From Planctomycetota bacterium (GTDB taxonomy: Bacteria; Planctomycetota; Planctomycetia; Pirellulales; Pirellulaceae), in the NCBI GenBank assembly GCA_024274855.1, contig JAJSAJ010000166.1, positions 1 through 30,304 of the forward strand: DNA of 30,304 nucleotides, in the 5' to 3' direction. Shown piece by piece: positions 7,973-15,605 of this stretch. Position numbers and translations under genes: made by a program. The first letter of the stretch is position 1; the number at the start of each line of letters is the position of its first letter. Under the pieces are notes generated by a model that ran no database searches, was not told the DNA's origin, and saw only the letters and a program-made list of their open reading frames with translations.

Positions 7973-10063
7973 ATGAGCATTTTTCGGTTTCAAAGTGTAA
8001 GGCTACAGTGGCTGACAGCCGTTTTGGCGATGGTGGTTGGGGGATCCGTGGTCATTGGGCCATGGCGGTCTTGTTCCGCGGATCTGGCCGGACCGACGGC
8101 AAGCGATCGGAACATCACGAAAATCGTCACTCTGTTCCTGCAGGCTCGCCACCTGTCTCGCAGGCCGTTGGACGACGAAATTTCCCGGCGTGGTTTCAAG
8201 CTTTTTATCGAGGCTCTCGACCCGATGAAGGTTTATTTCTATCAATCGGACATCGACGAGTTTCGCAAGTACGAGAACCAGCTGGACGACATGTTGAAGC
8301 AGAGTGACATCAGCTTTGCATACACGGTGTTCAAGCGTTTTCTGCAGCGTGTCGATGAGCGTGTGGCGACAGTAGACGAACTAATGAAGGGTAATTTTGA
8401 CTTTACTCAAGACGAAGAGCTGATCACCGATCCCGACGCGTTGCACTTTCCCCGCAATGCAGACGAGGCGCGTGCGCGGTGGCGAAAACGACTGAAATAT
8501 GATTTGCTCGTGCTCGAGGCGGACAAAGACAAGAAAGACAAGGACAAAGAGAAAGATCCTCGCAAGAAAATCGAGCAGCGGTATCACAGTTTCGCACGTC
8601 GCATGCACATGTTTGGCGATAGTGAGTTGTTGGAGATGTTCCTGACAGCGGTGACCACGGGATACGATCCTCACACAACCTACATGTCCAAGGAGACTCT
8701 TGAAAACTTTCGTATTCTGTTGCGATTGGAACTGGAGGGCATCGGTGCCCAGTTGCAGGACCGCGATGGCAAGACAATGGTTGCGAAGATCATTCCCGCC
8801 GGTGCGGCTGACAAAGCGGGACAGCTTAAGGAAGAAGATCAGATTGTAAGCGTCGGGCAGGGTGCGGATGGCGAGATGACTGATGTTGTCGGCATGAAGC
8901 TGGCCGATGTCGTCAAGCAGGTTCGTGGCAAGGCGGGCACGATCGTTCGTTTGGGGGTGATTCCGGCTGGCAGCAACAAGATCGTTACCTACAAAATCAC
9001 ACGCGCTAAGATCGAACTGACGGATGAGGCGGCTCAAAGCAAGATCTTCGAGACGGGGACCAAGGCGAATGGAAAGCCCTACCGCATAGGACTGATTGAT
9101 CTGCACAGTTTTTACATGGATATGCAGGCAGCGCAACGCAACCAGCGAGATTATCGCAGCACGACGCGGGATGTGCGCCATATCCTGGAGAAGTTTAATC
9201 AGGAGAATGTCGATGCCGTGGTCCTGGACCTTCGCCGCAATGGTGGCGGGAGCCTGATCGAAGCGATCAATCTGACGGGATTGTTCGTCGACCGCGGGCC
9301 AATCGTTCAGGTTATGGGCGCGTCGAATCGGGTGGACCACTACGATGATATGGAGCCTGGCATGGTCTGGCGAGGGCCTTTGGTCGTCTTGATCAGTAAG
9401 TTCAGCGCCAGCGCCAGTGAGATTCTGGCCGGGGCTGTTCAGGACTACCGTCGAGGACTGATCATTGGTGACAAGTCGACCCACGGGAAAGGGACTGTCC
9501 AGAGCTTGTTGGATCTTGGAAGGGAGATGAGTGAGAATCGCCCAGGTGCACCGGAATTGGGTGCGTTGAAGATCACTCAGCAACAGTTCTTCCGACCTAA
9601 TGGAGACAGCACGCAGATGCGAGGCGTGTTATCGGATATTTGGTTGCCATCCGTGACGGATTACATGGACATCAGTGAGTCGGATCTGGACTATGCAGTC
9701 GAGTTCAAGCAAGTTCCGAGAGGTGATTTTCATCCGTCCGACATGGTTACCCCGGAAATCGTTGCCAAGCTGCGTGCCGATTCGAAACATCGAATTCACG
9801 AATCCAAGGACTTTGCGAAACGATTGAAGCGAATCGAACTCTATCGTAAGCAAAAAGCGAAGAAGGGCGTGACGCTCAACGAAAAACAATTTCTTGCCGA
9901 GCGCGCGGAACTGAACGCGCAGAAGGAAGACGAGAAATTGATCGAACAGCAGGCCAAGAGCGATGATTCGATCCAACGCGACTATTATCTTGACGAGGTG
10001 TTTGATATTGCGGCCGAGTATGTCAAGGCGCTTCGCGAAAGCAAATTGGCTCGCGCCAACTGA
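7973..10063 (+). CDS. Carboxy-terminal processing protease (S41 family, Tsp/Prc-like)
   Basis: This is a 696-residue periplasmic protease. An N-terminal hydrophobic segment (about residues 12-30) is a signal peptide or anchor. An N-terminal helical Tsp-type domain follows, carrying a charged low-complexity insert of alternating Asp/Lys (bases ~8520-8565). The PDZ domain lies near residues 255-340 (IGAQLQDRDGKTMV). The catalytic S41 core has LRRNGGGS, the nucleophile in FSASASEI (Ser about 482) and the general-base Lys in HGKGTVQS (about 506). The C-terminal ~150 residues are helical and Lys/Glu-rich, as in Tsp/Prc. This family degrades misfolded or tagged periplasmic proteins from their C-termini using a Ser-Lys dyad. 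AGGG precedes ATG 7973. It converges on the metallo-hydrolase gene with only 8 bp between the stops. Confidence 0.93.
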   Translation: MSIFRFQSVRLQWLTAVLAMVVGGSVVIGPWRSCSADLAGPTASDRNITKIVTLFLQARHLSRRPLDDEISRRGFKLFIEALDPMKVYFYQSDIDEFRKYENQLDDMLKQSDISFAYTVFKRFLQRVDERVATVDELMKGNFDFTQDEELITDPDALHFPRNADEARARWRKRLKYDLLVLEADKDKKDKDKEKDPRKKIEQRYHSFARRMHMFGDSELLEMFLTAVTTGYDPHTTYMSKETLENFRILLRLELEGIGAQLQDRDGKTMVAKIIPAGAADKAGQLKEEDQIVSVGQGADGEMTDVVGMKLADVVKQVRGKAGTIVRLGVIPAGSNKIVTYKITRAKIELTDEAAQSKIFETGTKANGKPYRIGLIDLHSFYMDMQAAQRNQRDYRSTTRDVRHILEKFNQENVDAVVLDLRRNGGGSLIEAINLTGLFVDRGPIVQVMGASNRVDHYDDMEPGMVWRGPLVVLISKFSASASEILAGAVQDYRRGLIIGDKSTHGKGTVQSLLDLGREMSENRPGAPELGALKITQQQFFRPNGDSTQMRGVLSDIWLPSVTDYMDISESDLDYAVEFKQVPRGDFHPSDMVTPEIVAKLRADSKHRIHESKDFAKRLKRIELYRKQKAKKGVTLNEKQFLAERAELNAQKEDEKLIEQQAKSDDSIQRDYYLDEVFDIAAEYVKALRESKLARAN

Positions 10064-10071
10064 GTGGCGAA

Positions 10072-10878
10072 TCACGTCAGCCGAATACTCAGGCCGTCAT
10101 AACCTAGCTCGATTCCATCCGGAAGCCGGGCCGATCCGAGTTCATAATCCAATTCGTGTGACATGTGCGTGAAAATCGTCCGCCGCGGTTTCAGGCGACG
10201 GACGACTTCGATCGCTTCGTCCAGGCAGAAATGGGTCGGGTGAGGGCGAGCGCGCAGCGCGTCAAGGATCAGAACATCTAATCCCTCGAGGTGTTGCCAG
10301 CTCGATGCCGGAATCTCGTTCGTATCGGTGCAGTAGGCAACATTGCCTATCCGAAATCCGAGCACTTGGAAGCGAGGACCGTGTTGGAGTCGAATCGGCA
10401 CAATCGGTGTCCCAAGTGCCTCGAAACGTTCGAGACGGATCGACTCGAATACCAATTGAGGCACGGCCCCTTCGTGGGTTACGGGACTGCTGTCGAACGC
10501 ATAGCTGAATGACTGCCTGATAGCTTGTTCCACAGTCGACTCGGCATAGATCGGAACCGGATGCCCAGTATAGAACGGGAAAATACGCAGATCATCGAGG
10601 CCGAATATGTGGTCGGCATGGGCGTGTGTCATCAGGACGGCATGAACGATTCCGATTCCTTCCCGCAGCAACTGGTACCGCAGATCGGGCGGCGTGTCGA
10701 TCAGTAGATTGCCCTCTTCCAATCCGACAATTGCGGCACTTCGTGTACGGCGGTTGCGCGGATGGTCGCTCGTGCAGACCTCACAGGGGCAGCCGATCGT
10801 TGGGACACCGACCGATGTCCCGGTGCCAAGCAGAATGAGCCGACCTCGAATATCAACCGTTCGGGGAATGAGAGTCAA
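10072..10878 (-). CDS. MBL-fold metallo-hydrolase, PhnP-like phosphodiesterase
   Basis: This 268-residue cytoplasmic protein has the metallo-beta-lactamase signature THAHADH (His85, His87, Asp89, His90) and downstream ligands in YCTDTNE and FTHMSHELDY. Near the N-terminus, GTGTSVGVPTIGCPCEVC supplies a Cys cluster (30, 32, 35) like the extra structural zinc site of PhnP. PhnP hydrolyses cyclic phosphodiesters such as 1,2-cyclic ribose phosphate in phosphonate breakdown. No other phn gene is nearby, so a general phosphodiesterase role is equally likely. The start is TTG at 10878, supported by AGGAA 7-8 nt upstream. Confidence 0.86.
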   Translation of the reverse strand: MTLIPRTVDIRGRLILLGTGTSVGVPTIGCPCEVCTSDHPRNRRTRSAAIVGLEEGNLLIDTPPDLRYQLLREGIGIVHAVLMTHAHADHIFGLDDLRIFPFYTGHPVPIYAESTVEQAIRQSFSYAFDSSPVTHEGAVPQLVFESIRLERFEALGTPIVPIRLQHGPRFQVLGFRIGNVAYCTDTNEIPASSWQHLEGLDVLILDALRARPHPTHFCLDEAIEVVRRLKPRRTIFTHMSHELDYELGSARLPDGIELGYDGLSIRLT

Positions 10879-11371
10879 TCGTCGTTCCTGCCTTCTGGGA
10901 TGTTTGGAGCCATGCGCGGCACCGCGGAGTTGTTTCTCGGGCGAACACCGGCGAGTGCCTCGTGCGTCTGGAGAGAGGATGATGGCGGTATTGTCAGATC
11001 ATGCCGCTCCCCAGAGTGAGAAAACCGGCTTCATAAAGCGAGCCACCAGGGATGTGGCAATATACTACCAACGGTCGGCCAGTGACTACAGGGGTCGGTT
11101 CACGTTACGGGGGCGGACGAGTTGCCGGCTTGGAGTTCCCGATTTCCGCCGCATTTCGCAAGACTATTACAAGCTTGGCGAATAACGGTTGGTTCACAAA
11201 CGGCCGGCGATCGACCGCCAAGGTCGCACGCCGTTTTCCAGGCGTACCCGTGGGCTCTGGGCATGATACGAGCGATGACTACGGGGTGAAACGGCTCGGG
11301 GGTCAGCACGTGCTTGGGCCGCGCTGAGTCCGACTGTTGCCAGGTGCGGACTTCATACGCCTGATTCGCCG

Positions 11372-11400
11372 TTGACCAAACTGGGTAATCGCTGTAAATT
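11372..11400 (+). promoter_or_regulatory. Sigma70-like promoter upstream of secA
   Basis: TTGACC (11372-11377) and TAAATT (11395-11400) are separated by exactly 17 bp. Transcription would start near 11407, giving a leader of about 480 nt before secA that contains the small ORF and the tandem repeat. This is a sequence match only; planctomycete promoters are often less conserved than this, and chance matches occur. Confidence 0.4.
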
Positions 11401-11525
11401 ACGATATTGGAATATGTTGCGCGTTCTTGGCCGGTGCCTGATGGCTTGTGTGCCGGGATCGTGGCTGGAGGGTCAATAGGGTGCTGCGATGACGGCCGCA
11501 TGCTCGACTTGGCCCATTTTCGTAA

Positions 11526-11639
11526 ATGTTTAGCCGTCTGGCAGCCGCCGAGGCTCAGGACTTCTTGAACCTTAAACAACTTCTGAATCGAGCACGACCA
11601 GAACAGGAGAAAGAGAAGATTGACACTTATTTTCACTAA
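11526..11639 (+). CDS. Possible small protein, 37 codons, in the secA leader
   Basis: ATG at 11526 follows directly on an in-frame TAA (TAAATG) and runs to the TAA at 11637-11639. The peptide starts MFSRLAAAEAQDF and ends QEKEKIDTYFH. It is polar and well suited to an amphipathic helix, unlike the Arg/Pro-rich translations around it. There is no Shine-Dalgarno. It lies 3' of the promoter at 11372-11400 and 250 bp before secA, so it could be an upstream regulatory ORF, a standalone small protein, or the remnant of a longer gene. I do not recognise it. Confidence 0.25.
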   Translation: MFSRLAAAEAQDFLNLKQLLNRARPEQEKEKIDTYFH

Positions 11640-11662
11640 TCCCCACTAATTAGAAATGGGGA
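11640..11662 (+). terminator. Small hairpin after the 37-codon ORF
   Basis: TCCCCA (11640-11645) pairs with TGGGGA (11657-11662) around an 11-nt AT-rich loop, immediately downstream of the ORF's stop codon. There is no U-tract after it, so intrinsic termination is unproven; it could be an attenuating or stabilising structure in the secA leader. Confidence 0.25.
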
Positions 11663-11677
11663 GAAGCTGCAAGTTCA

Positions 11678-11722
11678 GCGCCGAGCGAGACGGCGCCGAG
11701 CGAGACGGGGCCGAGCGAGACG
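11678..11722 (+). repeat. 15-bp tandem repeat, three copies
   Basis: The unit gcgccgagcgagacg is repeated at 11678-11692 and 11693-11707, and again with one change at 11708-11722 (second base c to g). Further decay (gacagacg) follows. It is noncoding and lies in the putative leader of secA. It is probably a replication-slippage product; any regulatory role is speculative. Confidence 0.85.
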
Positions 11723-11889
11723 GACAGACGCGTTCAGGACGTTCGTTTTGAGTCTTCGATCTGGATTAGTGACGATCGGTGGTGATGAGTGTTTTAGTCT
11801 TCCTTCCGTTCAGTCGATTACTTGCCATTTGGCTTGAGTGTAACCCATTTTCTTGTTTTTTGATCGAATAGGCGTTGTAGTACACAGCC

Positions 11890-14388
11890 ATGGACATACT
11901 GGAACGATTTTGGGAAAGCTTAGGCCTGTTTTTTAATGGGCTCATGCGAGGGTTCGAACGTGCGATCACATCGTTGTTTGGATCATCCAACGCACGTTAC
12001 ATCAAGAAACTGCATGCCAAGGTCGAGGCGATCAACAACTTGGGGCCGCAGTATGAGAGCATGACCGACGAGGAGCTAAAGAGTCAGACGGCCAAATTTC
12101 GCGAGCGATTGGCGGCGGGCGAGACGCTCGATGACATATTGGTCGAGGCGTTTGCGGTTTGCCGGGAAGCGGGGACTCGGTTCCTCAGAATGCGGCATTA
12201 CGACGTTCAGTTGATTGGCGGCATGGTGCTGCACAACGGGATGATCGCCGAAATGGTAACGGGCGAAGGCAAGACGCTTGTGGCGACGTTGGCTGCGTAT
12301 CTGAACGCTATTGAAGGCAAGGGCGTTCACGTCGTGACCGTCAATGACTATCTGGCACGTCGTGACATGGAGTGGATGGCGCCACTCTACTTGGGACTCG
12401 GCTTGACCGTCGGCGCGATCCAGAGCGACATGGACGTTGATCAGCGTCAGCTGGTCTATGATTGCGACATTACCTATGGAACCAATAACGAGTTTGGATT
12501 CGACTACTTGCGTGACAACATGCGGCCAGCTGCACGCGGGGACGATCGGTTTCCGAAGCATTATCAGCAGTCCCAGGGTCCCTTGCATTACGCGATCATC
12601 GACGAAGTCGACAACATCCTGATCGACGAGGCTCGTACTCCGCTGATTATCTCCGGGCCCGCTCATGACAACGTGCGAAAGTATGCCGAGACGGATCGGA
12701 TTGCACGTCAGTTGAAGAAAGACGTTCACTTTGAAGTGAATGAGAAAGACCACAGTACCAACTTGACGGATGAAGGCGTGCGTGCGGCCGAGCATTTGGC
12801 GGGTGTGGAAAGTTTTTACACGGCCGGCAATATGGAATGGCCACACTTGATCGACAATGCGCTGAAGGCTCATTATCTCTACAAGAAAGATGTCAACTAT
12901 GTGGTCAAGGAAGGCCGCGTAGTGATTGTCGATGAGTTCACGGGGCGGCTGATGGAAGGTCGGCAGTGGAGTGATGGATTGCATCAGGCGGTCGAGGCGA
13001 AGGAAGGCGTCAAGATCAAGGAAGAGACGCAGACTTTGGCGACGATTACGCTGCAGAACTATTTTAAGCTCTACTACAAAATCAGTGGCATGACCGGTAC
13101 GGCGATGACCGAAGCGGCCGAATTCTGGAAGATCTACGAGCTGGATGTGATTGCCATTCCGACCAATCGGCCAATGAAGCGAATCTTGCATCCGGATGTT
13201 ATTTACCGCACAGAGGTCGAGAAGTATCGAGCGGCCGCCGATGAAATCGAACAGCTGAATAAATGGGACATTGTGTGGCCCAAGAAGGGTGACGAGATCT
13301 GGTGCGAAATCGTTCGCGAAAACGATGATTCGATCGAGATCAAACGCCGCAATAGCAATCGCCGCGAGGTGATCAAACGCTCGGAAATCGATCAGATCGA
13401 CTACAAGGGGCGGCCTGTATTGGTTGGTACCGTCTCGATTGAGAAAAGTGAAAGACTGGCACGCCTGCTGGATCAGCGAGGGATCGAACATCAGGTACTC
13501 AACGCCAAGCATCACAAACGCGAGGCGGAGATTGTCGCGCAAGCCGGACGCCGTGGGGCGGTGACCATCGCGACCAATATGGCCGGCCGAGGTACCGACA
13601 TTGTCCTTGGCGGCAATGCGGAAACCATGGCCTGGGCTCGACTGCAAGACAAATACGAGACACGGTTGGATGTTCCGCGAGAAGAGTGGGATGCGCTGAT
13701 CGCGGAGATCGAGGCGAGTGAGAACATGACGAAAGACGGCGATTACGTCAAGCGGATCGGTGGCTTGCATGTTATCGCCACTGAACGGCATGACGCTCGT
13801 CGTATTGACCTGCAGTTGCGTGGCCGGTGCGGACGGCAAGGTGATCCTGGAAGCAGTCGTTTCTTCCTTTCGCTTGAAGACGACTTGATGCGCATCTTTG
13901 CCGGGCCCTGGGTCAAGAGTATTCTCGATCGACTCGGTATGCAGGAGGGGGAGCGGATTGAGAGTCGGATGGTGACGCGGCGTATCGAGGCAGCTCAGAA
14001 AAAGGTCGAAGAACGAAACTTCGAGATTCGAAAAAACTTGCTCGAATACGATGAAGTCATGGACGAGCAGCGAAAACGCGTTTACGGCTACAGGCAGAGA
14101 ATCCTAGACGGGACTAGTTGCCGTGACTTGATCATCGACATGATTCACGAGCAGGTGGATCGATTTATTGAAATGTTCTTGCATCGCGACTACGGTGTCG
14201 AGTCGTTTGCGAAATGGGCCGGAAAGAACTTGTCAACGACACTCGAGCCCCGTGATTTCCGAGGTATGGATTTTGAGTCGGCGGACATTTATGCCAAGGA
14301 TCAAGCTGAGCGATTTGCCGAGACGCAGGTGCTTGATGCCATCGAAGAGAATCTGCCGATCGACGAAGATCCCAGCGAATGGAGTTGA
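11890..14388 (+). CDS. secA: Preprotein translocase ATPase SecA, N-terminal 832 residues (interrupted by in-frame TGA)
   Basis: SecA drives export of unfolded preproteins through SecYEG by ATP hydrolysis. This part contains the first nucleotide-binding domain with TGEGKT (residues 124-129) and DEVD (238-241), the preprotein-binding region and the second nucleotide-binding domain (NMAGRGTDIVLGG, QLRGRCGRQGDPGSSRFFLS). The helical scaffold then begins (NFEIRKNLLEYDEVMDEQR). An insert of about 50 residues (457-506, starting NKWDIVWPKKG) lies before GRPVLVGTVSIEKS; shorter SecAs such as that of B. subtilis lack it. The frame stops at TGA 14386-14388 after DPSEWS, but the same frame continues with SecA sequence to 15573. 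The gene is therefore broken by one codon or read through. No ribosome binding site is visible at ATG 11890; the start follows family alignment. Confidence 0.93.
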   Translation: MDILERFWESLGLFFNGLMRGFERAITSLFGSSNARYIKKLHAKVEAINNLGPQYESMTDEELKSQTAKFRERLAAGETLDDILVEAFAVCREAGTRFLRMRHYDVQLIGGMVLHNGMIAEMVTGEGKTLVATLAAYLNAIEGKGVHVVTVNDYLARRDMEWMAPLYLGLGLTVGAIQSDMDVDQRQLVYDCDITYGTNNEFGFDYLRDNMRPAARGDDRFPKHYQQSQGPLHYAIIDEVDNILIDEARTPLIISGPAHDNVRKYAETDRIARQLKKDVHFEVNEKDHSTNLTDEGVRAAEHLAGVESFYTAGNMEWPHLIDNALKAHYLYKKDVNYVVKEGRVVIVDEFTGRLMEGRQWSDGLHQAVEAKEGVKIKEETQTLATITLQNYFKLYYKISGMTGTAMTEAAEFWKIYELDVIAIPTNRPMKRILHPDVIYRTEVEKYRAAADEIEQLNKWDIVWPKKGDEIWCEIVRENDDSIEIKRRNSNRREVIKRSEIDQIDYKGRPVLVGTVSIEKSERLARLLDQRGIEHQVLNAKHHKREAEIVAQAGRRGAVTIATNMAGRGTDIVLGGNAETMAWARLQDKYETRLDVPREEWDALIAEIEASENMTKDGDYVKRIGGLHVIATERHDARRIDLQLRGRCGRQGDPGSSRFFLSLEDDLMRIFAGPWVKSILDRLGMQEGERIESRMVTRRIEAAQKKVEERNFEIRKNLLEYDEVMDEQRKRVYGYRQRILDGTSCRDLIIDMIHEQVDRFIEMFLHRDYGVESFAKWAGKNLSTTLEPRDFRGMDFESADIYAKDQAERFAETQVLDAIEENLPIDEDPSEWS

Positions 14389-15573
14389 GGCGCTCTGGCG
14401 AAGTTTGCCGACAATCGGTGGGGACTGAACCTCCGAGATCGCGACTTGAAAAAAGTAGGCCGGGATGAAGTGGCCGAGTTGTTGATCGGCAAGGCTCGCG
14501 AAGCAATTCGCCGTGTCGACTTGAGCCAGGGAAAAGATCTATTGAGTTCGGACTACGGATTGCGCAGTCTTGCTGGATGGGTGAAAAATAAATTCGGCGT
14601 TACGATCCAGATCGATGAAATCCGAAATATGGAACCGGATGAACTAAAGAATCGGGTATGCCAGCTTGCAGAGTCGGCGTATGACGGAAAAGAGTCCGAG
14701 TATCCCGTGATGGCCGGCCTGTATCGGTTTGCCGGAACAGGCGGACAAGGTGGCATTGATCGCCCGGCACTCGTCTCCTGGGCTCGTGAGCGTTTCGATG
14801 TCGACTTGTCACTTGAAGATCTAAAGAACAAACAGCGTGGCGAAATCCGCGAACTGCTCGTTTCCCATAGTTGTCATGCACAACAATTGGCCAACGAAGC
14901 CCTGGCGGCCGTGAAGGAGAAGGTCGACCAGTTGTTCGCATCGACCGGTGGAACGACACCTGCCGTGCGAGCCAGTGGCGGCAACGGAGCACTCGATTCG
15001 CTGACCAGCTGGGTGAATGAGAAACTGAAGTGCGAGATTACGACTGAAGAAATCGCGAAATTGAAGCGAGACGAACTTGAGCAGAAGCTGAACAATGCCG
15101 TCGAAGATCGCTATCGGCCCGAAATGCGGCGGATGGAACGAGCTTTGCTCCTGCAGTTGGTTGATACGGCTTGGAAAGATCACCTGCTGGTGATGGACCA
15201 TCTGCGAGCTTCCGTTGGCTTGAAAGGCTGGGCCCAAATGGACCCGAAGGTCGAGTACAAGCGGGAAGGCATGCGACTGTTTGAACAGATGTGGGAAGCG
15301 ATTGACGAGCGAGCAACAGATCTGTTGTTCCGTATGGAGCAATTGGATGAGGAGTTCGTCGGGTCGACGTGGGTCGAGACCTCGGCGCGCCACGATGATG
15401 CAGAAAGCGCTTCGGACATTGCGCAGCAACAGCAGGAAGCTATTGATGCCAGCCAGGGCGATCGACGCGTCGATCCAATTCGGAATCGAGGGAAACGGGT
15501 CGGTCGAAATGAGCCATGCCCCTGTGGCAGCGGCAAAAAATACAAAGTGTGCTGTATGCGCAAAGGTTCGTAG
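14389..15573 (+). CDS. secA: SecA, C-terminal part downstream of the in-frame TGA
   Basis: This reads in the same frame as 11890-14388 with no missing bases; the nearest possible restart is TTG 14446. It contains four degenerate copies of a ~44-residue unit, then the conserved scaffold segment DTAWKDHLLVMDHLR and GWAQMDPKVEYKREG. A Gln-rich linker leads to the C-terminal zinc-binding SEC-C motif (NEPCPCGSGKKYKVCC), which in SecA binds SecB or ribosomes. Both parts together give 1227 residues if the TGA is one sense codon, matching my memory of long planctomycete SecAs. As a separate polypeptide it would lack both ATPase domains. It is followed 32 bp later by waaA, probably co-transcribed. Confidence 0.9.
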   Translation, partial: GALAKFADNRWGLNLRDRDLKKVGRDEVAELLIGKAREAIRRVDLSQGKDLLSSDYGLRSLAGWVKNKFGVTIQIDEIRNMEPDELKNRVCQLAESAYDGKESEYPVMAGLYRFAGTGGQGGIDRPALVSWARERFDVDLSLEDLKNKQRGEIRELLVSHSCHAQQLANEALAAVKEKVDQLFASTGGTTPAVRASGGNGALDSLTSWVNEKLKCEITTEEIAKLKRDELEQKLNNAVEDRYRPEMRRMERALLLQLVDTAWKDHLLVMDHLRASVGLKGWAQMDPKVEYKREGMRLFEQMWEAIDERATDLLFRMEQLDEEFVGSTWVETSARHDDAESASDIAQQQQEAIDASQGDRRVDPIRNRGKRVGRNEPCPCGSGKKYKVCCMRKGS

Positions 15574-15605
15574 ATCACCGAATTCGACCGGGAAAGGATG
15601 CCCGA

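Larger units (their letters stand above)
10879..11889. other. Long intergenic region upstream of secA
   Basis: This ~1-kb stretch has no convincing long gene on either strand. The longer open frames here read as Arg/Pro/Ser-rich sequence with no domain features. The left part must contain the promoter of the metallo-hydrolase (-). The right half holds a sigma70-like promoter (11372-11400), a 37-codon ORF (11526-11639), a hairpin (11640-11662) and a 15-bp tandem repeat (11678-11722), followed by about 165 bp of AT-richer sequence up to the secA start. The secA ATG itself has no visible Shine-Dalgarno. Confidence 0.6.

Noticed and set aside
8381..9583. A 400-codon - strand open frame opposite the S41 protease
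   Set aside because: Shadow frame produced by codon bias; the + strand has clear PDZ and S41 motifs.
11100..11636. A 178-codon - strand open frame in the secA upstream region
   Set aside because: Mixed composition, no recognisable motif and no good ribosome binding site. I could not support it as a gene.
12076..13839. A 587-codon open frame on the - strand opposite secA
   Set aside because: It is the antisense shadow of secA; its translation has no domain features, while the + strand is an unmistakable SecA.
14386..14388. Genome-wide UGA=Trp recoding or selenocysteine at the secA TGA
   Set aside because: Several genes here end in TGA at natural family ends (S41 protease, MFS, TIGR03545), and Trp is otherwise written TGG. 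No selenocysteine is known at this SecA site, and I see no obvious hairpin after it.
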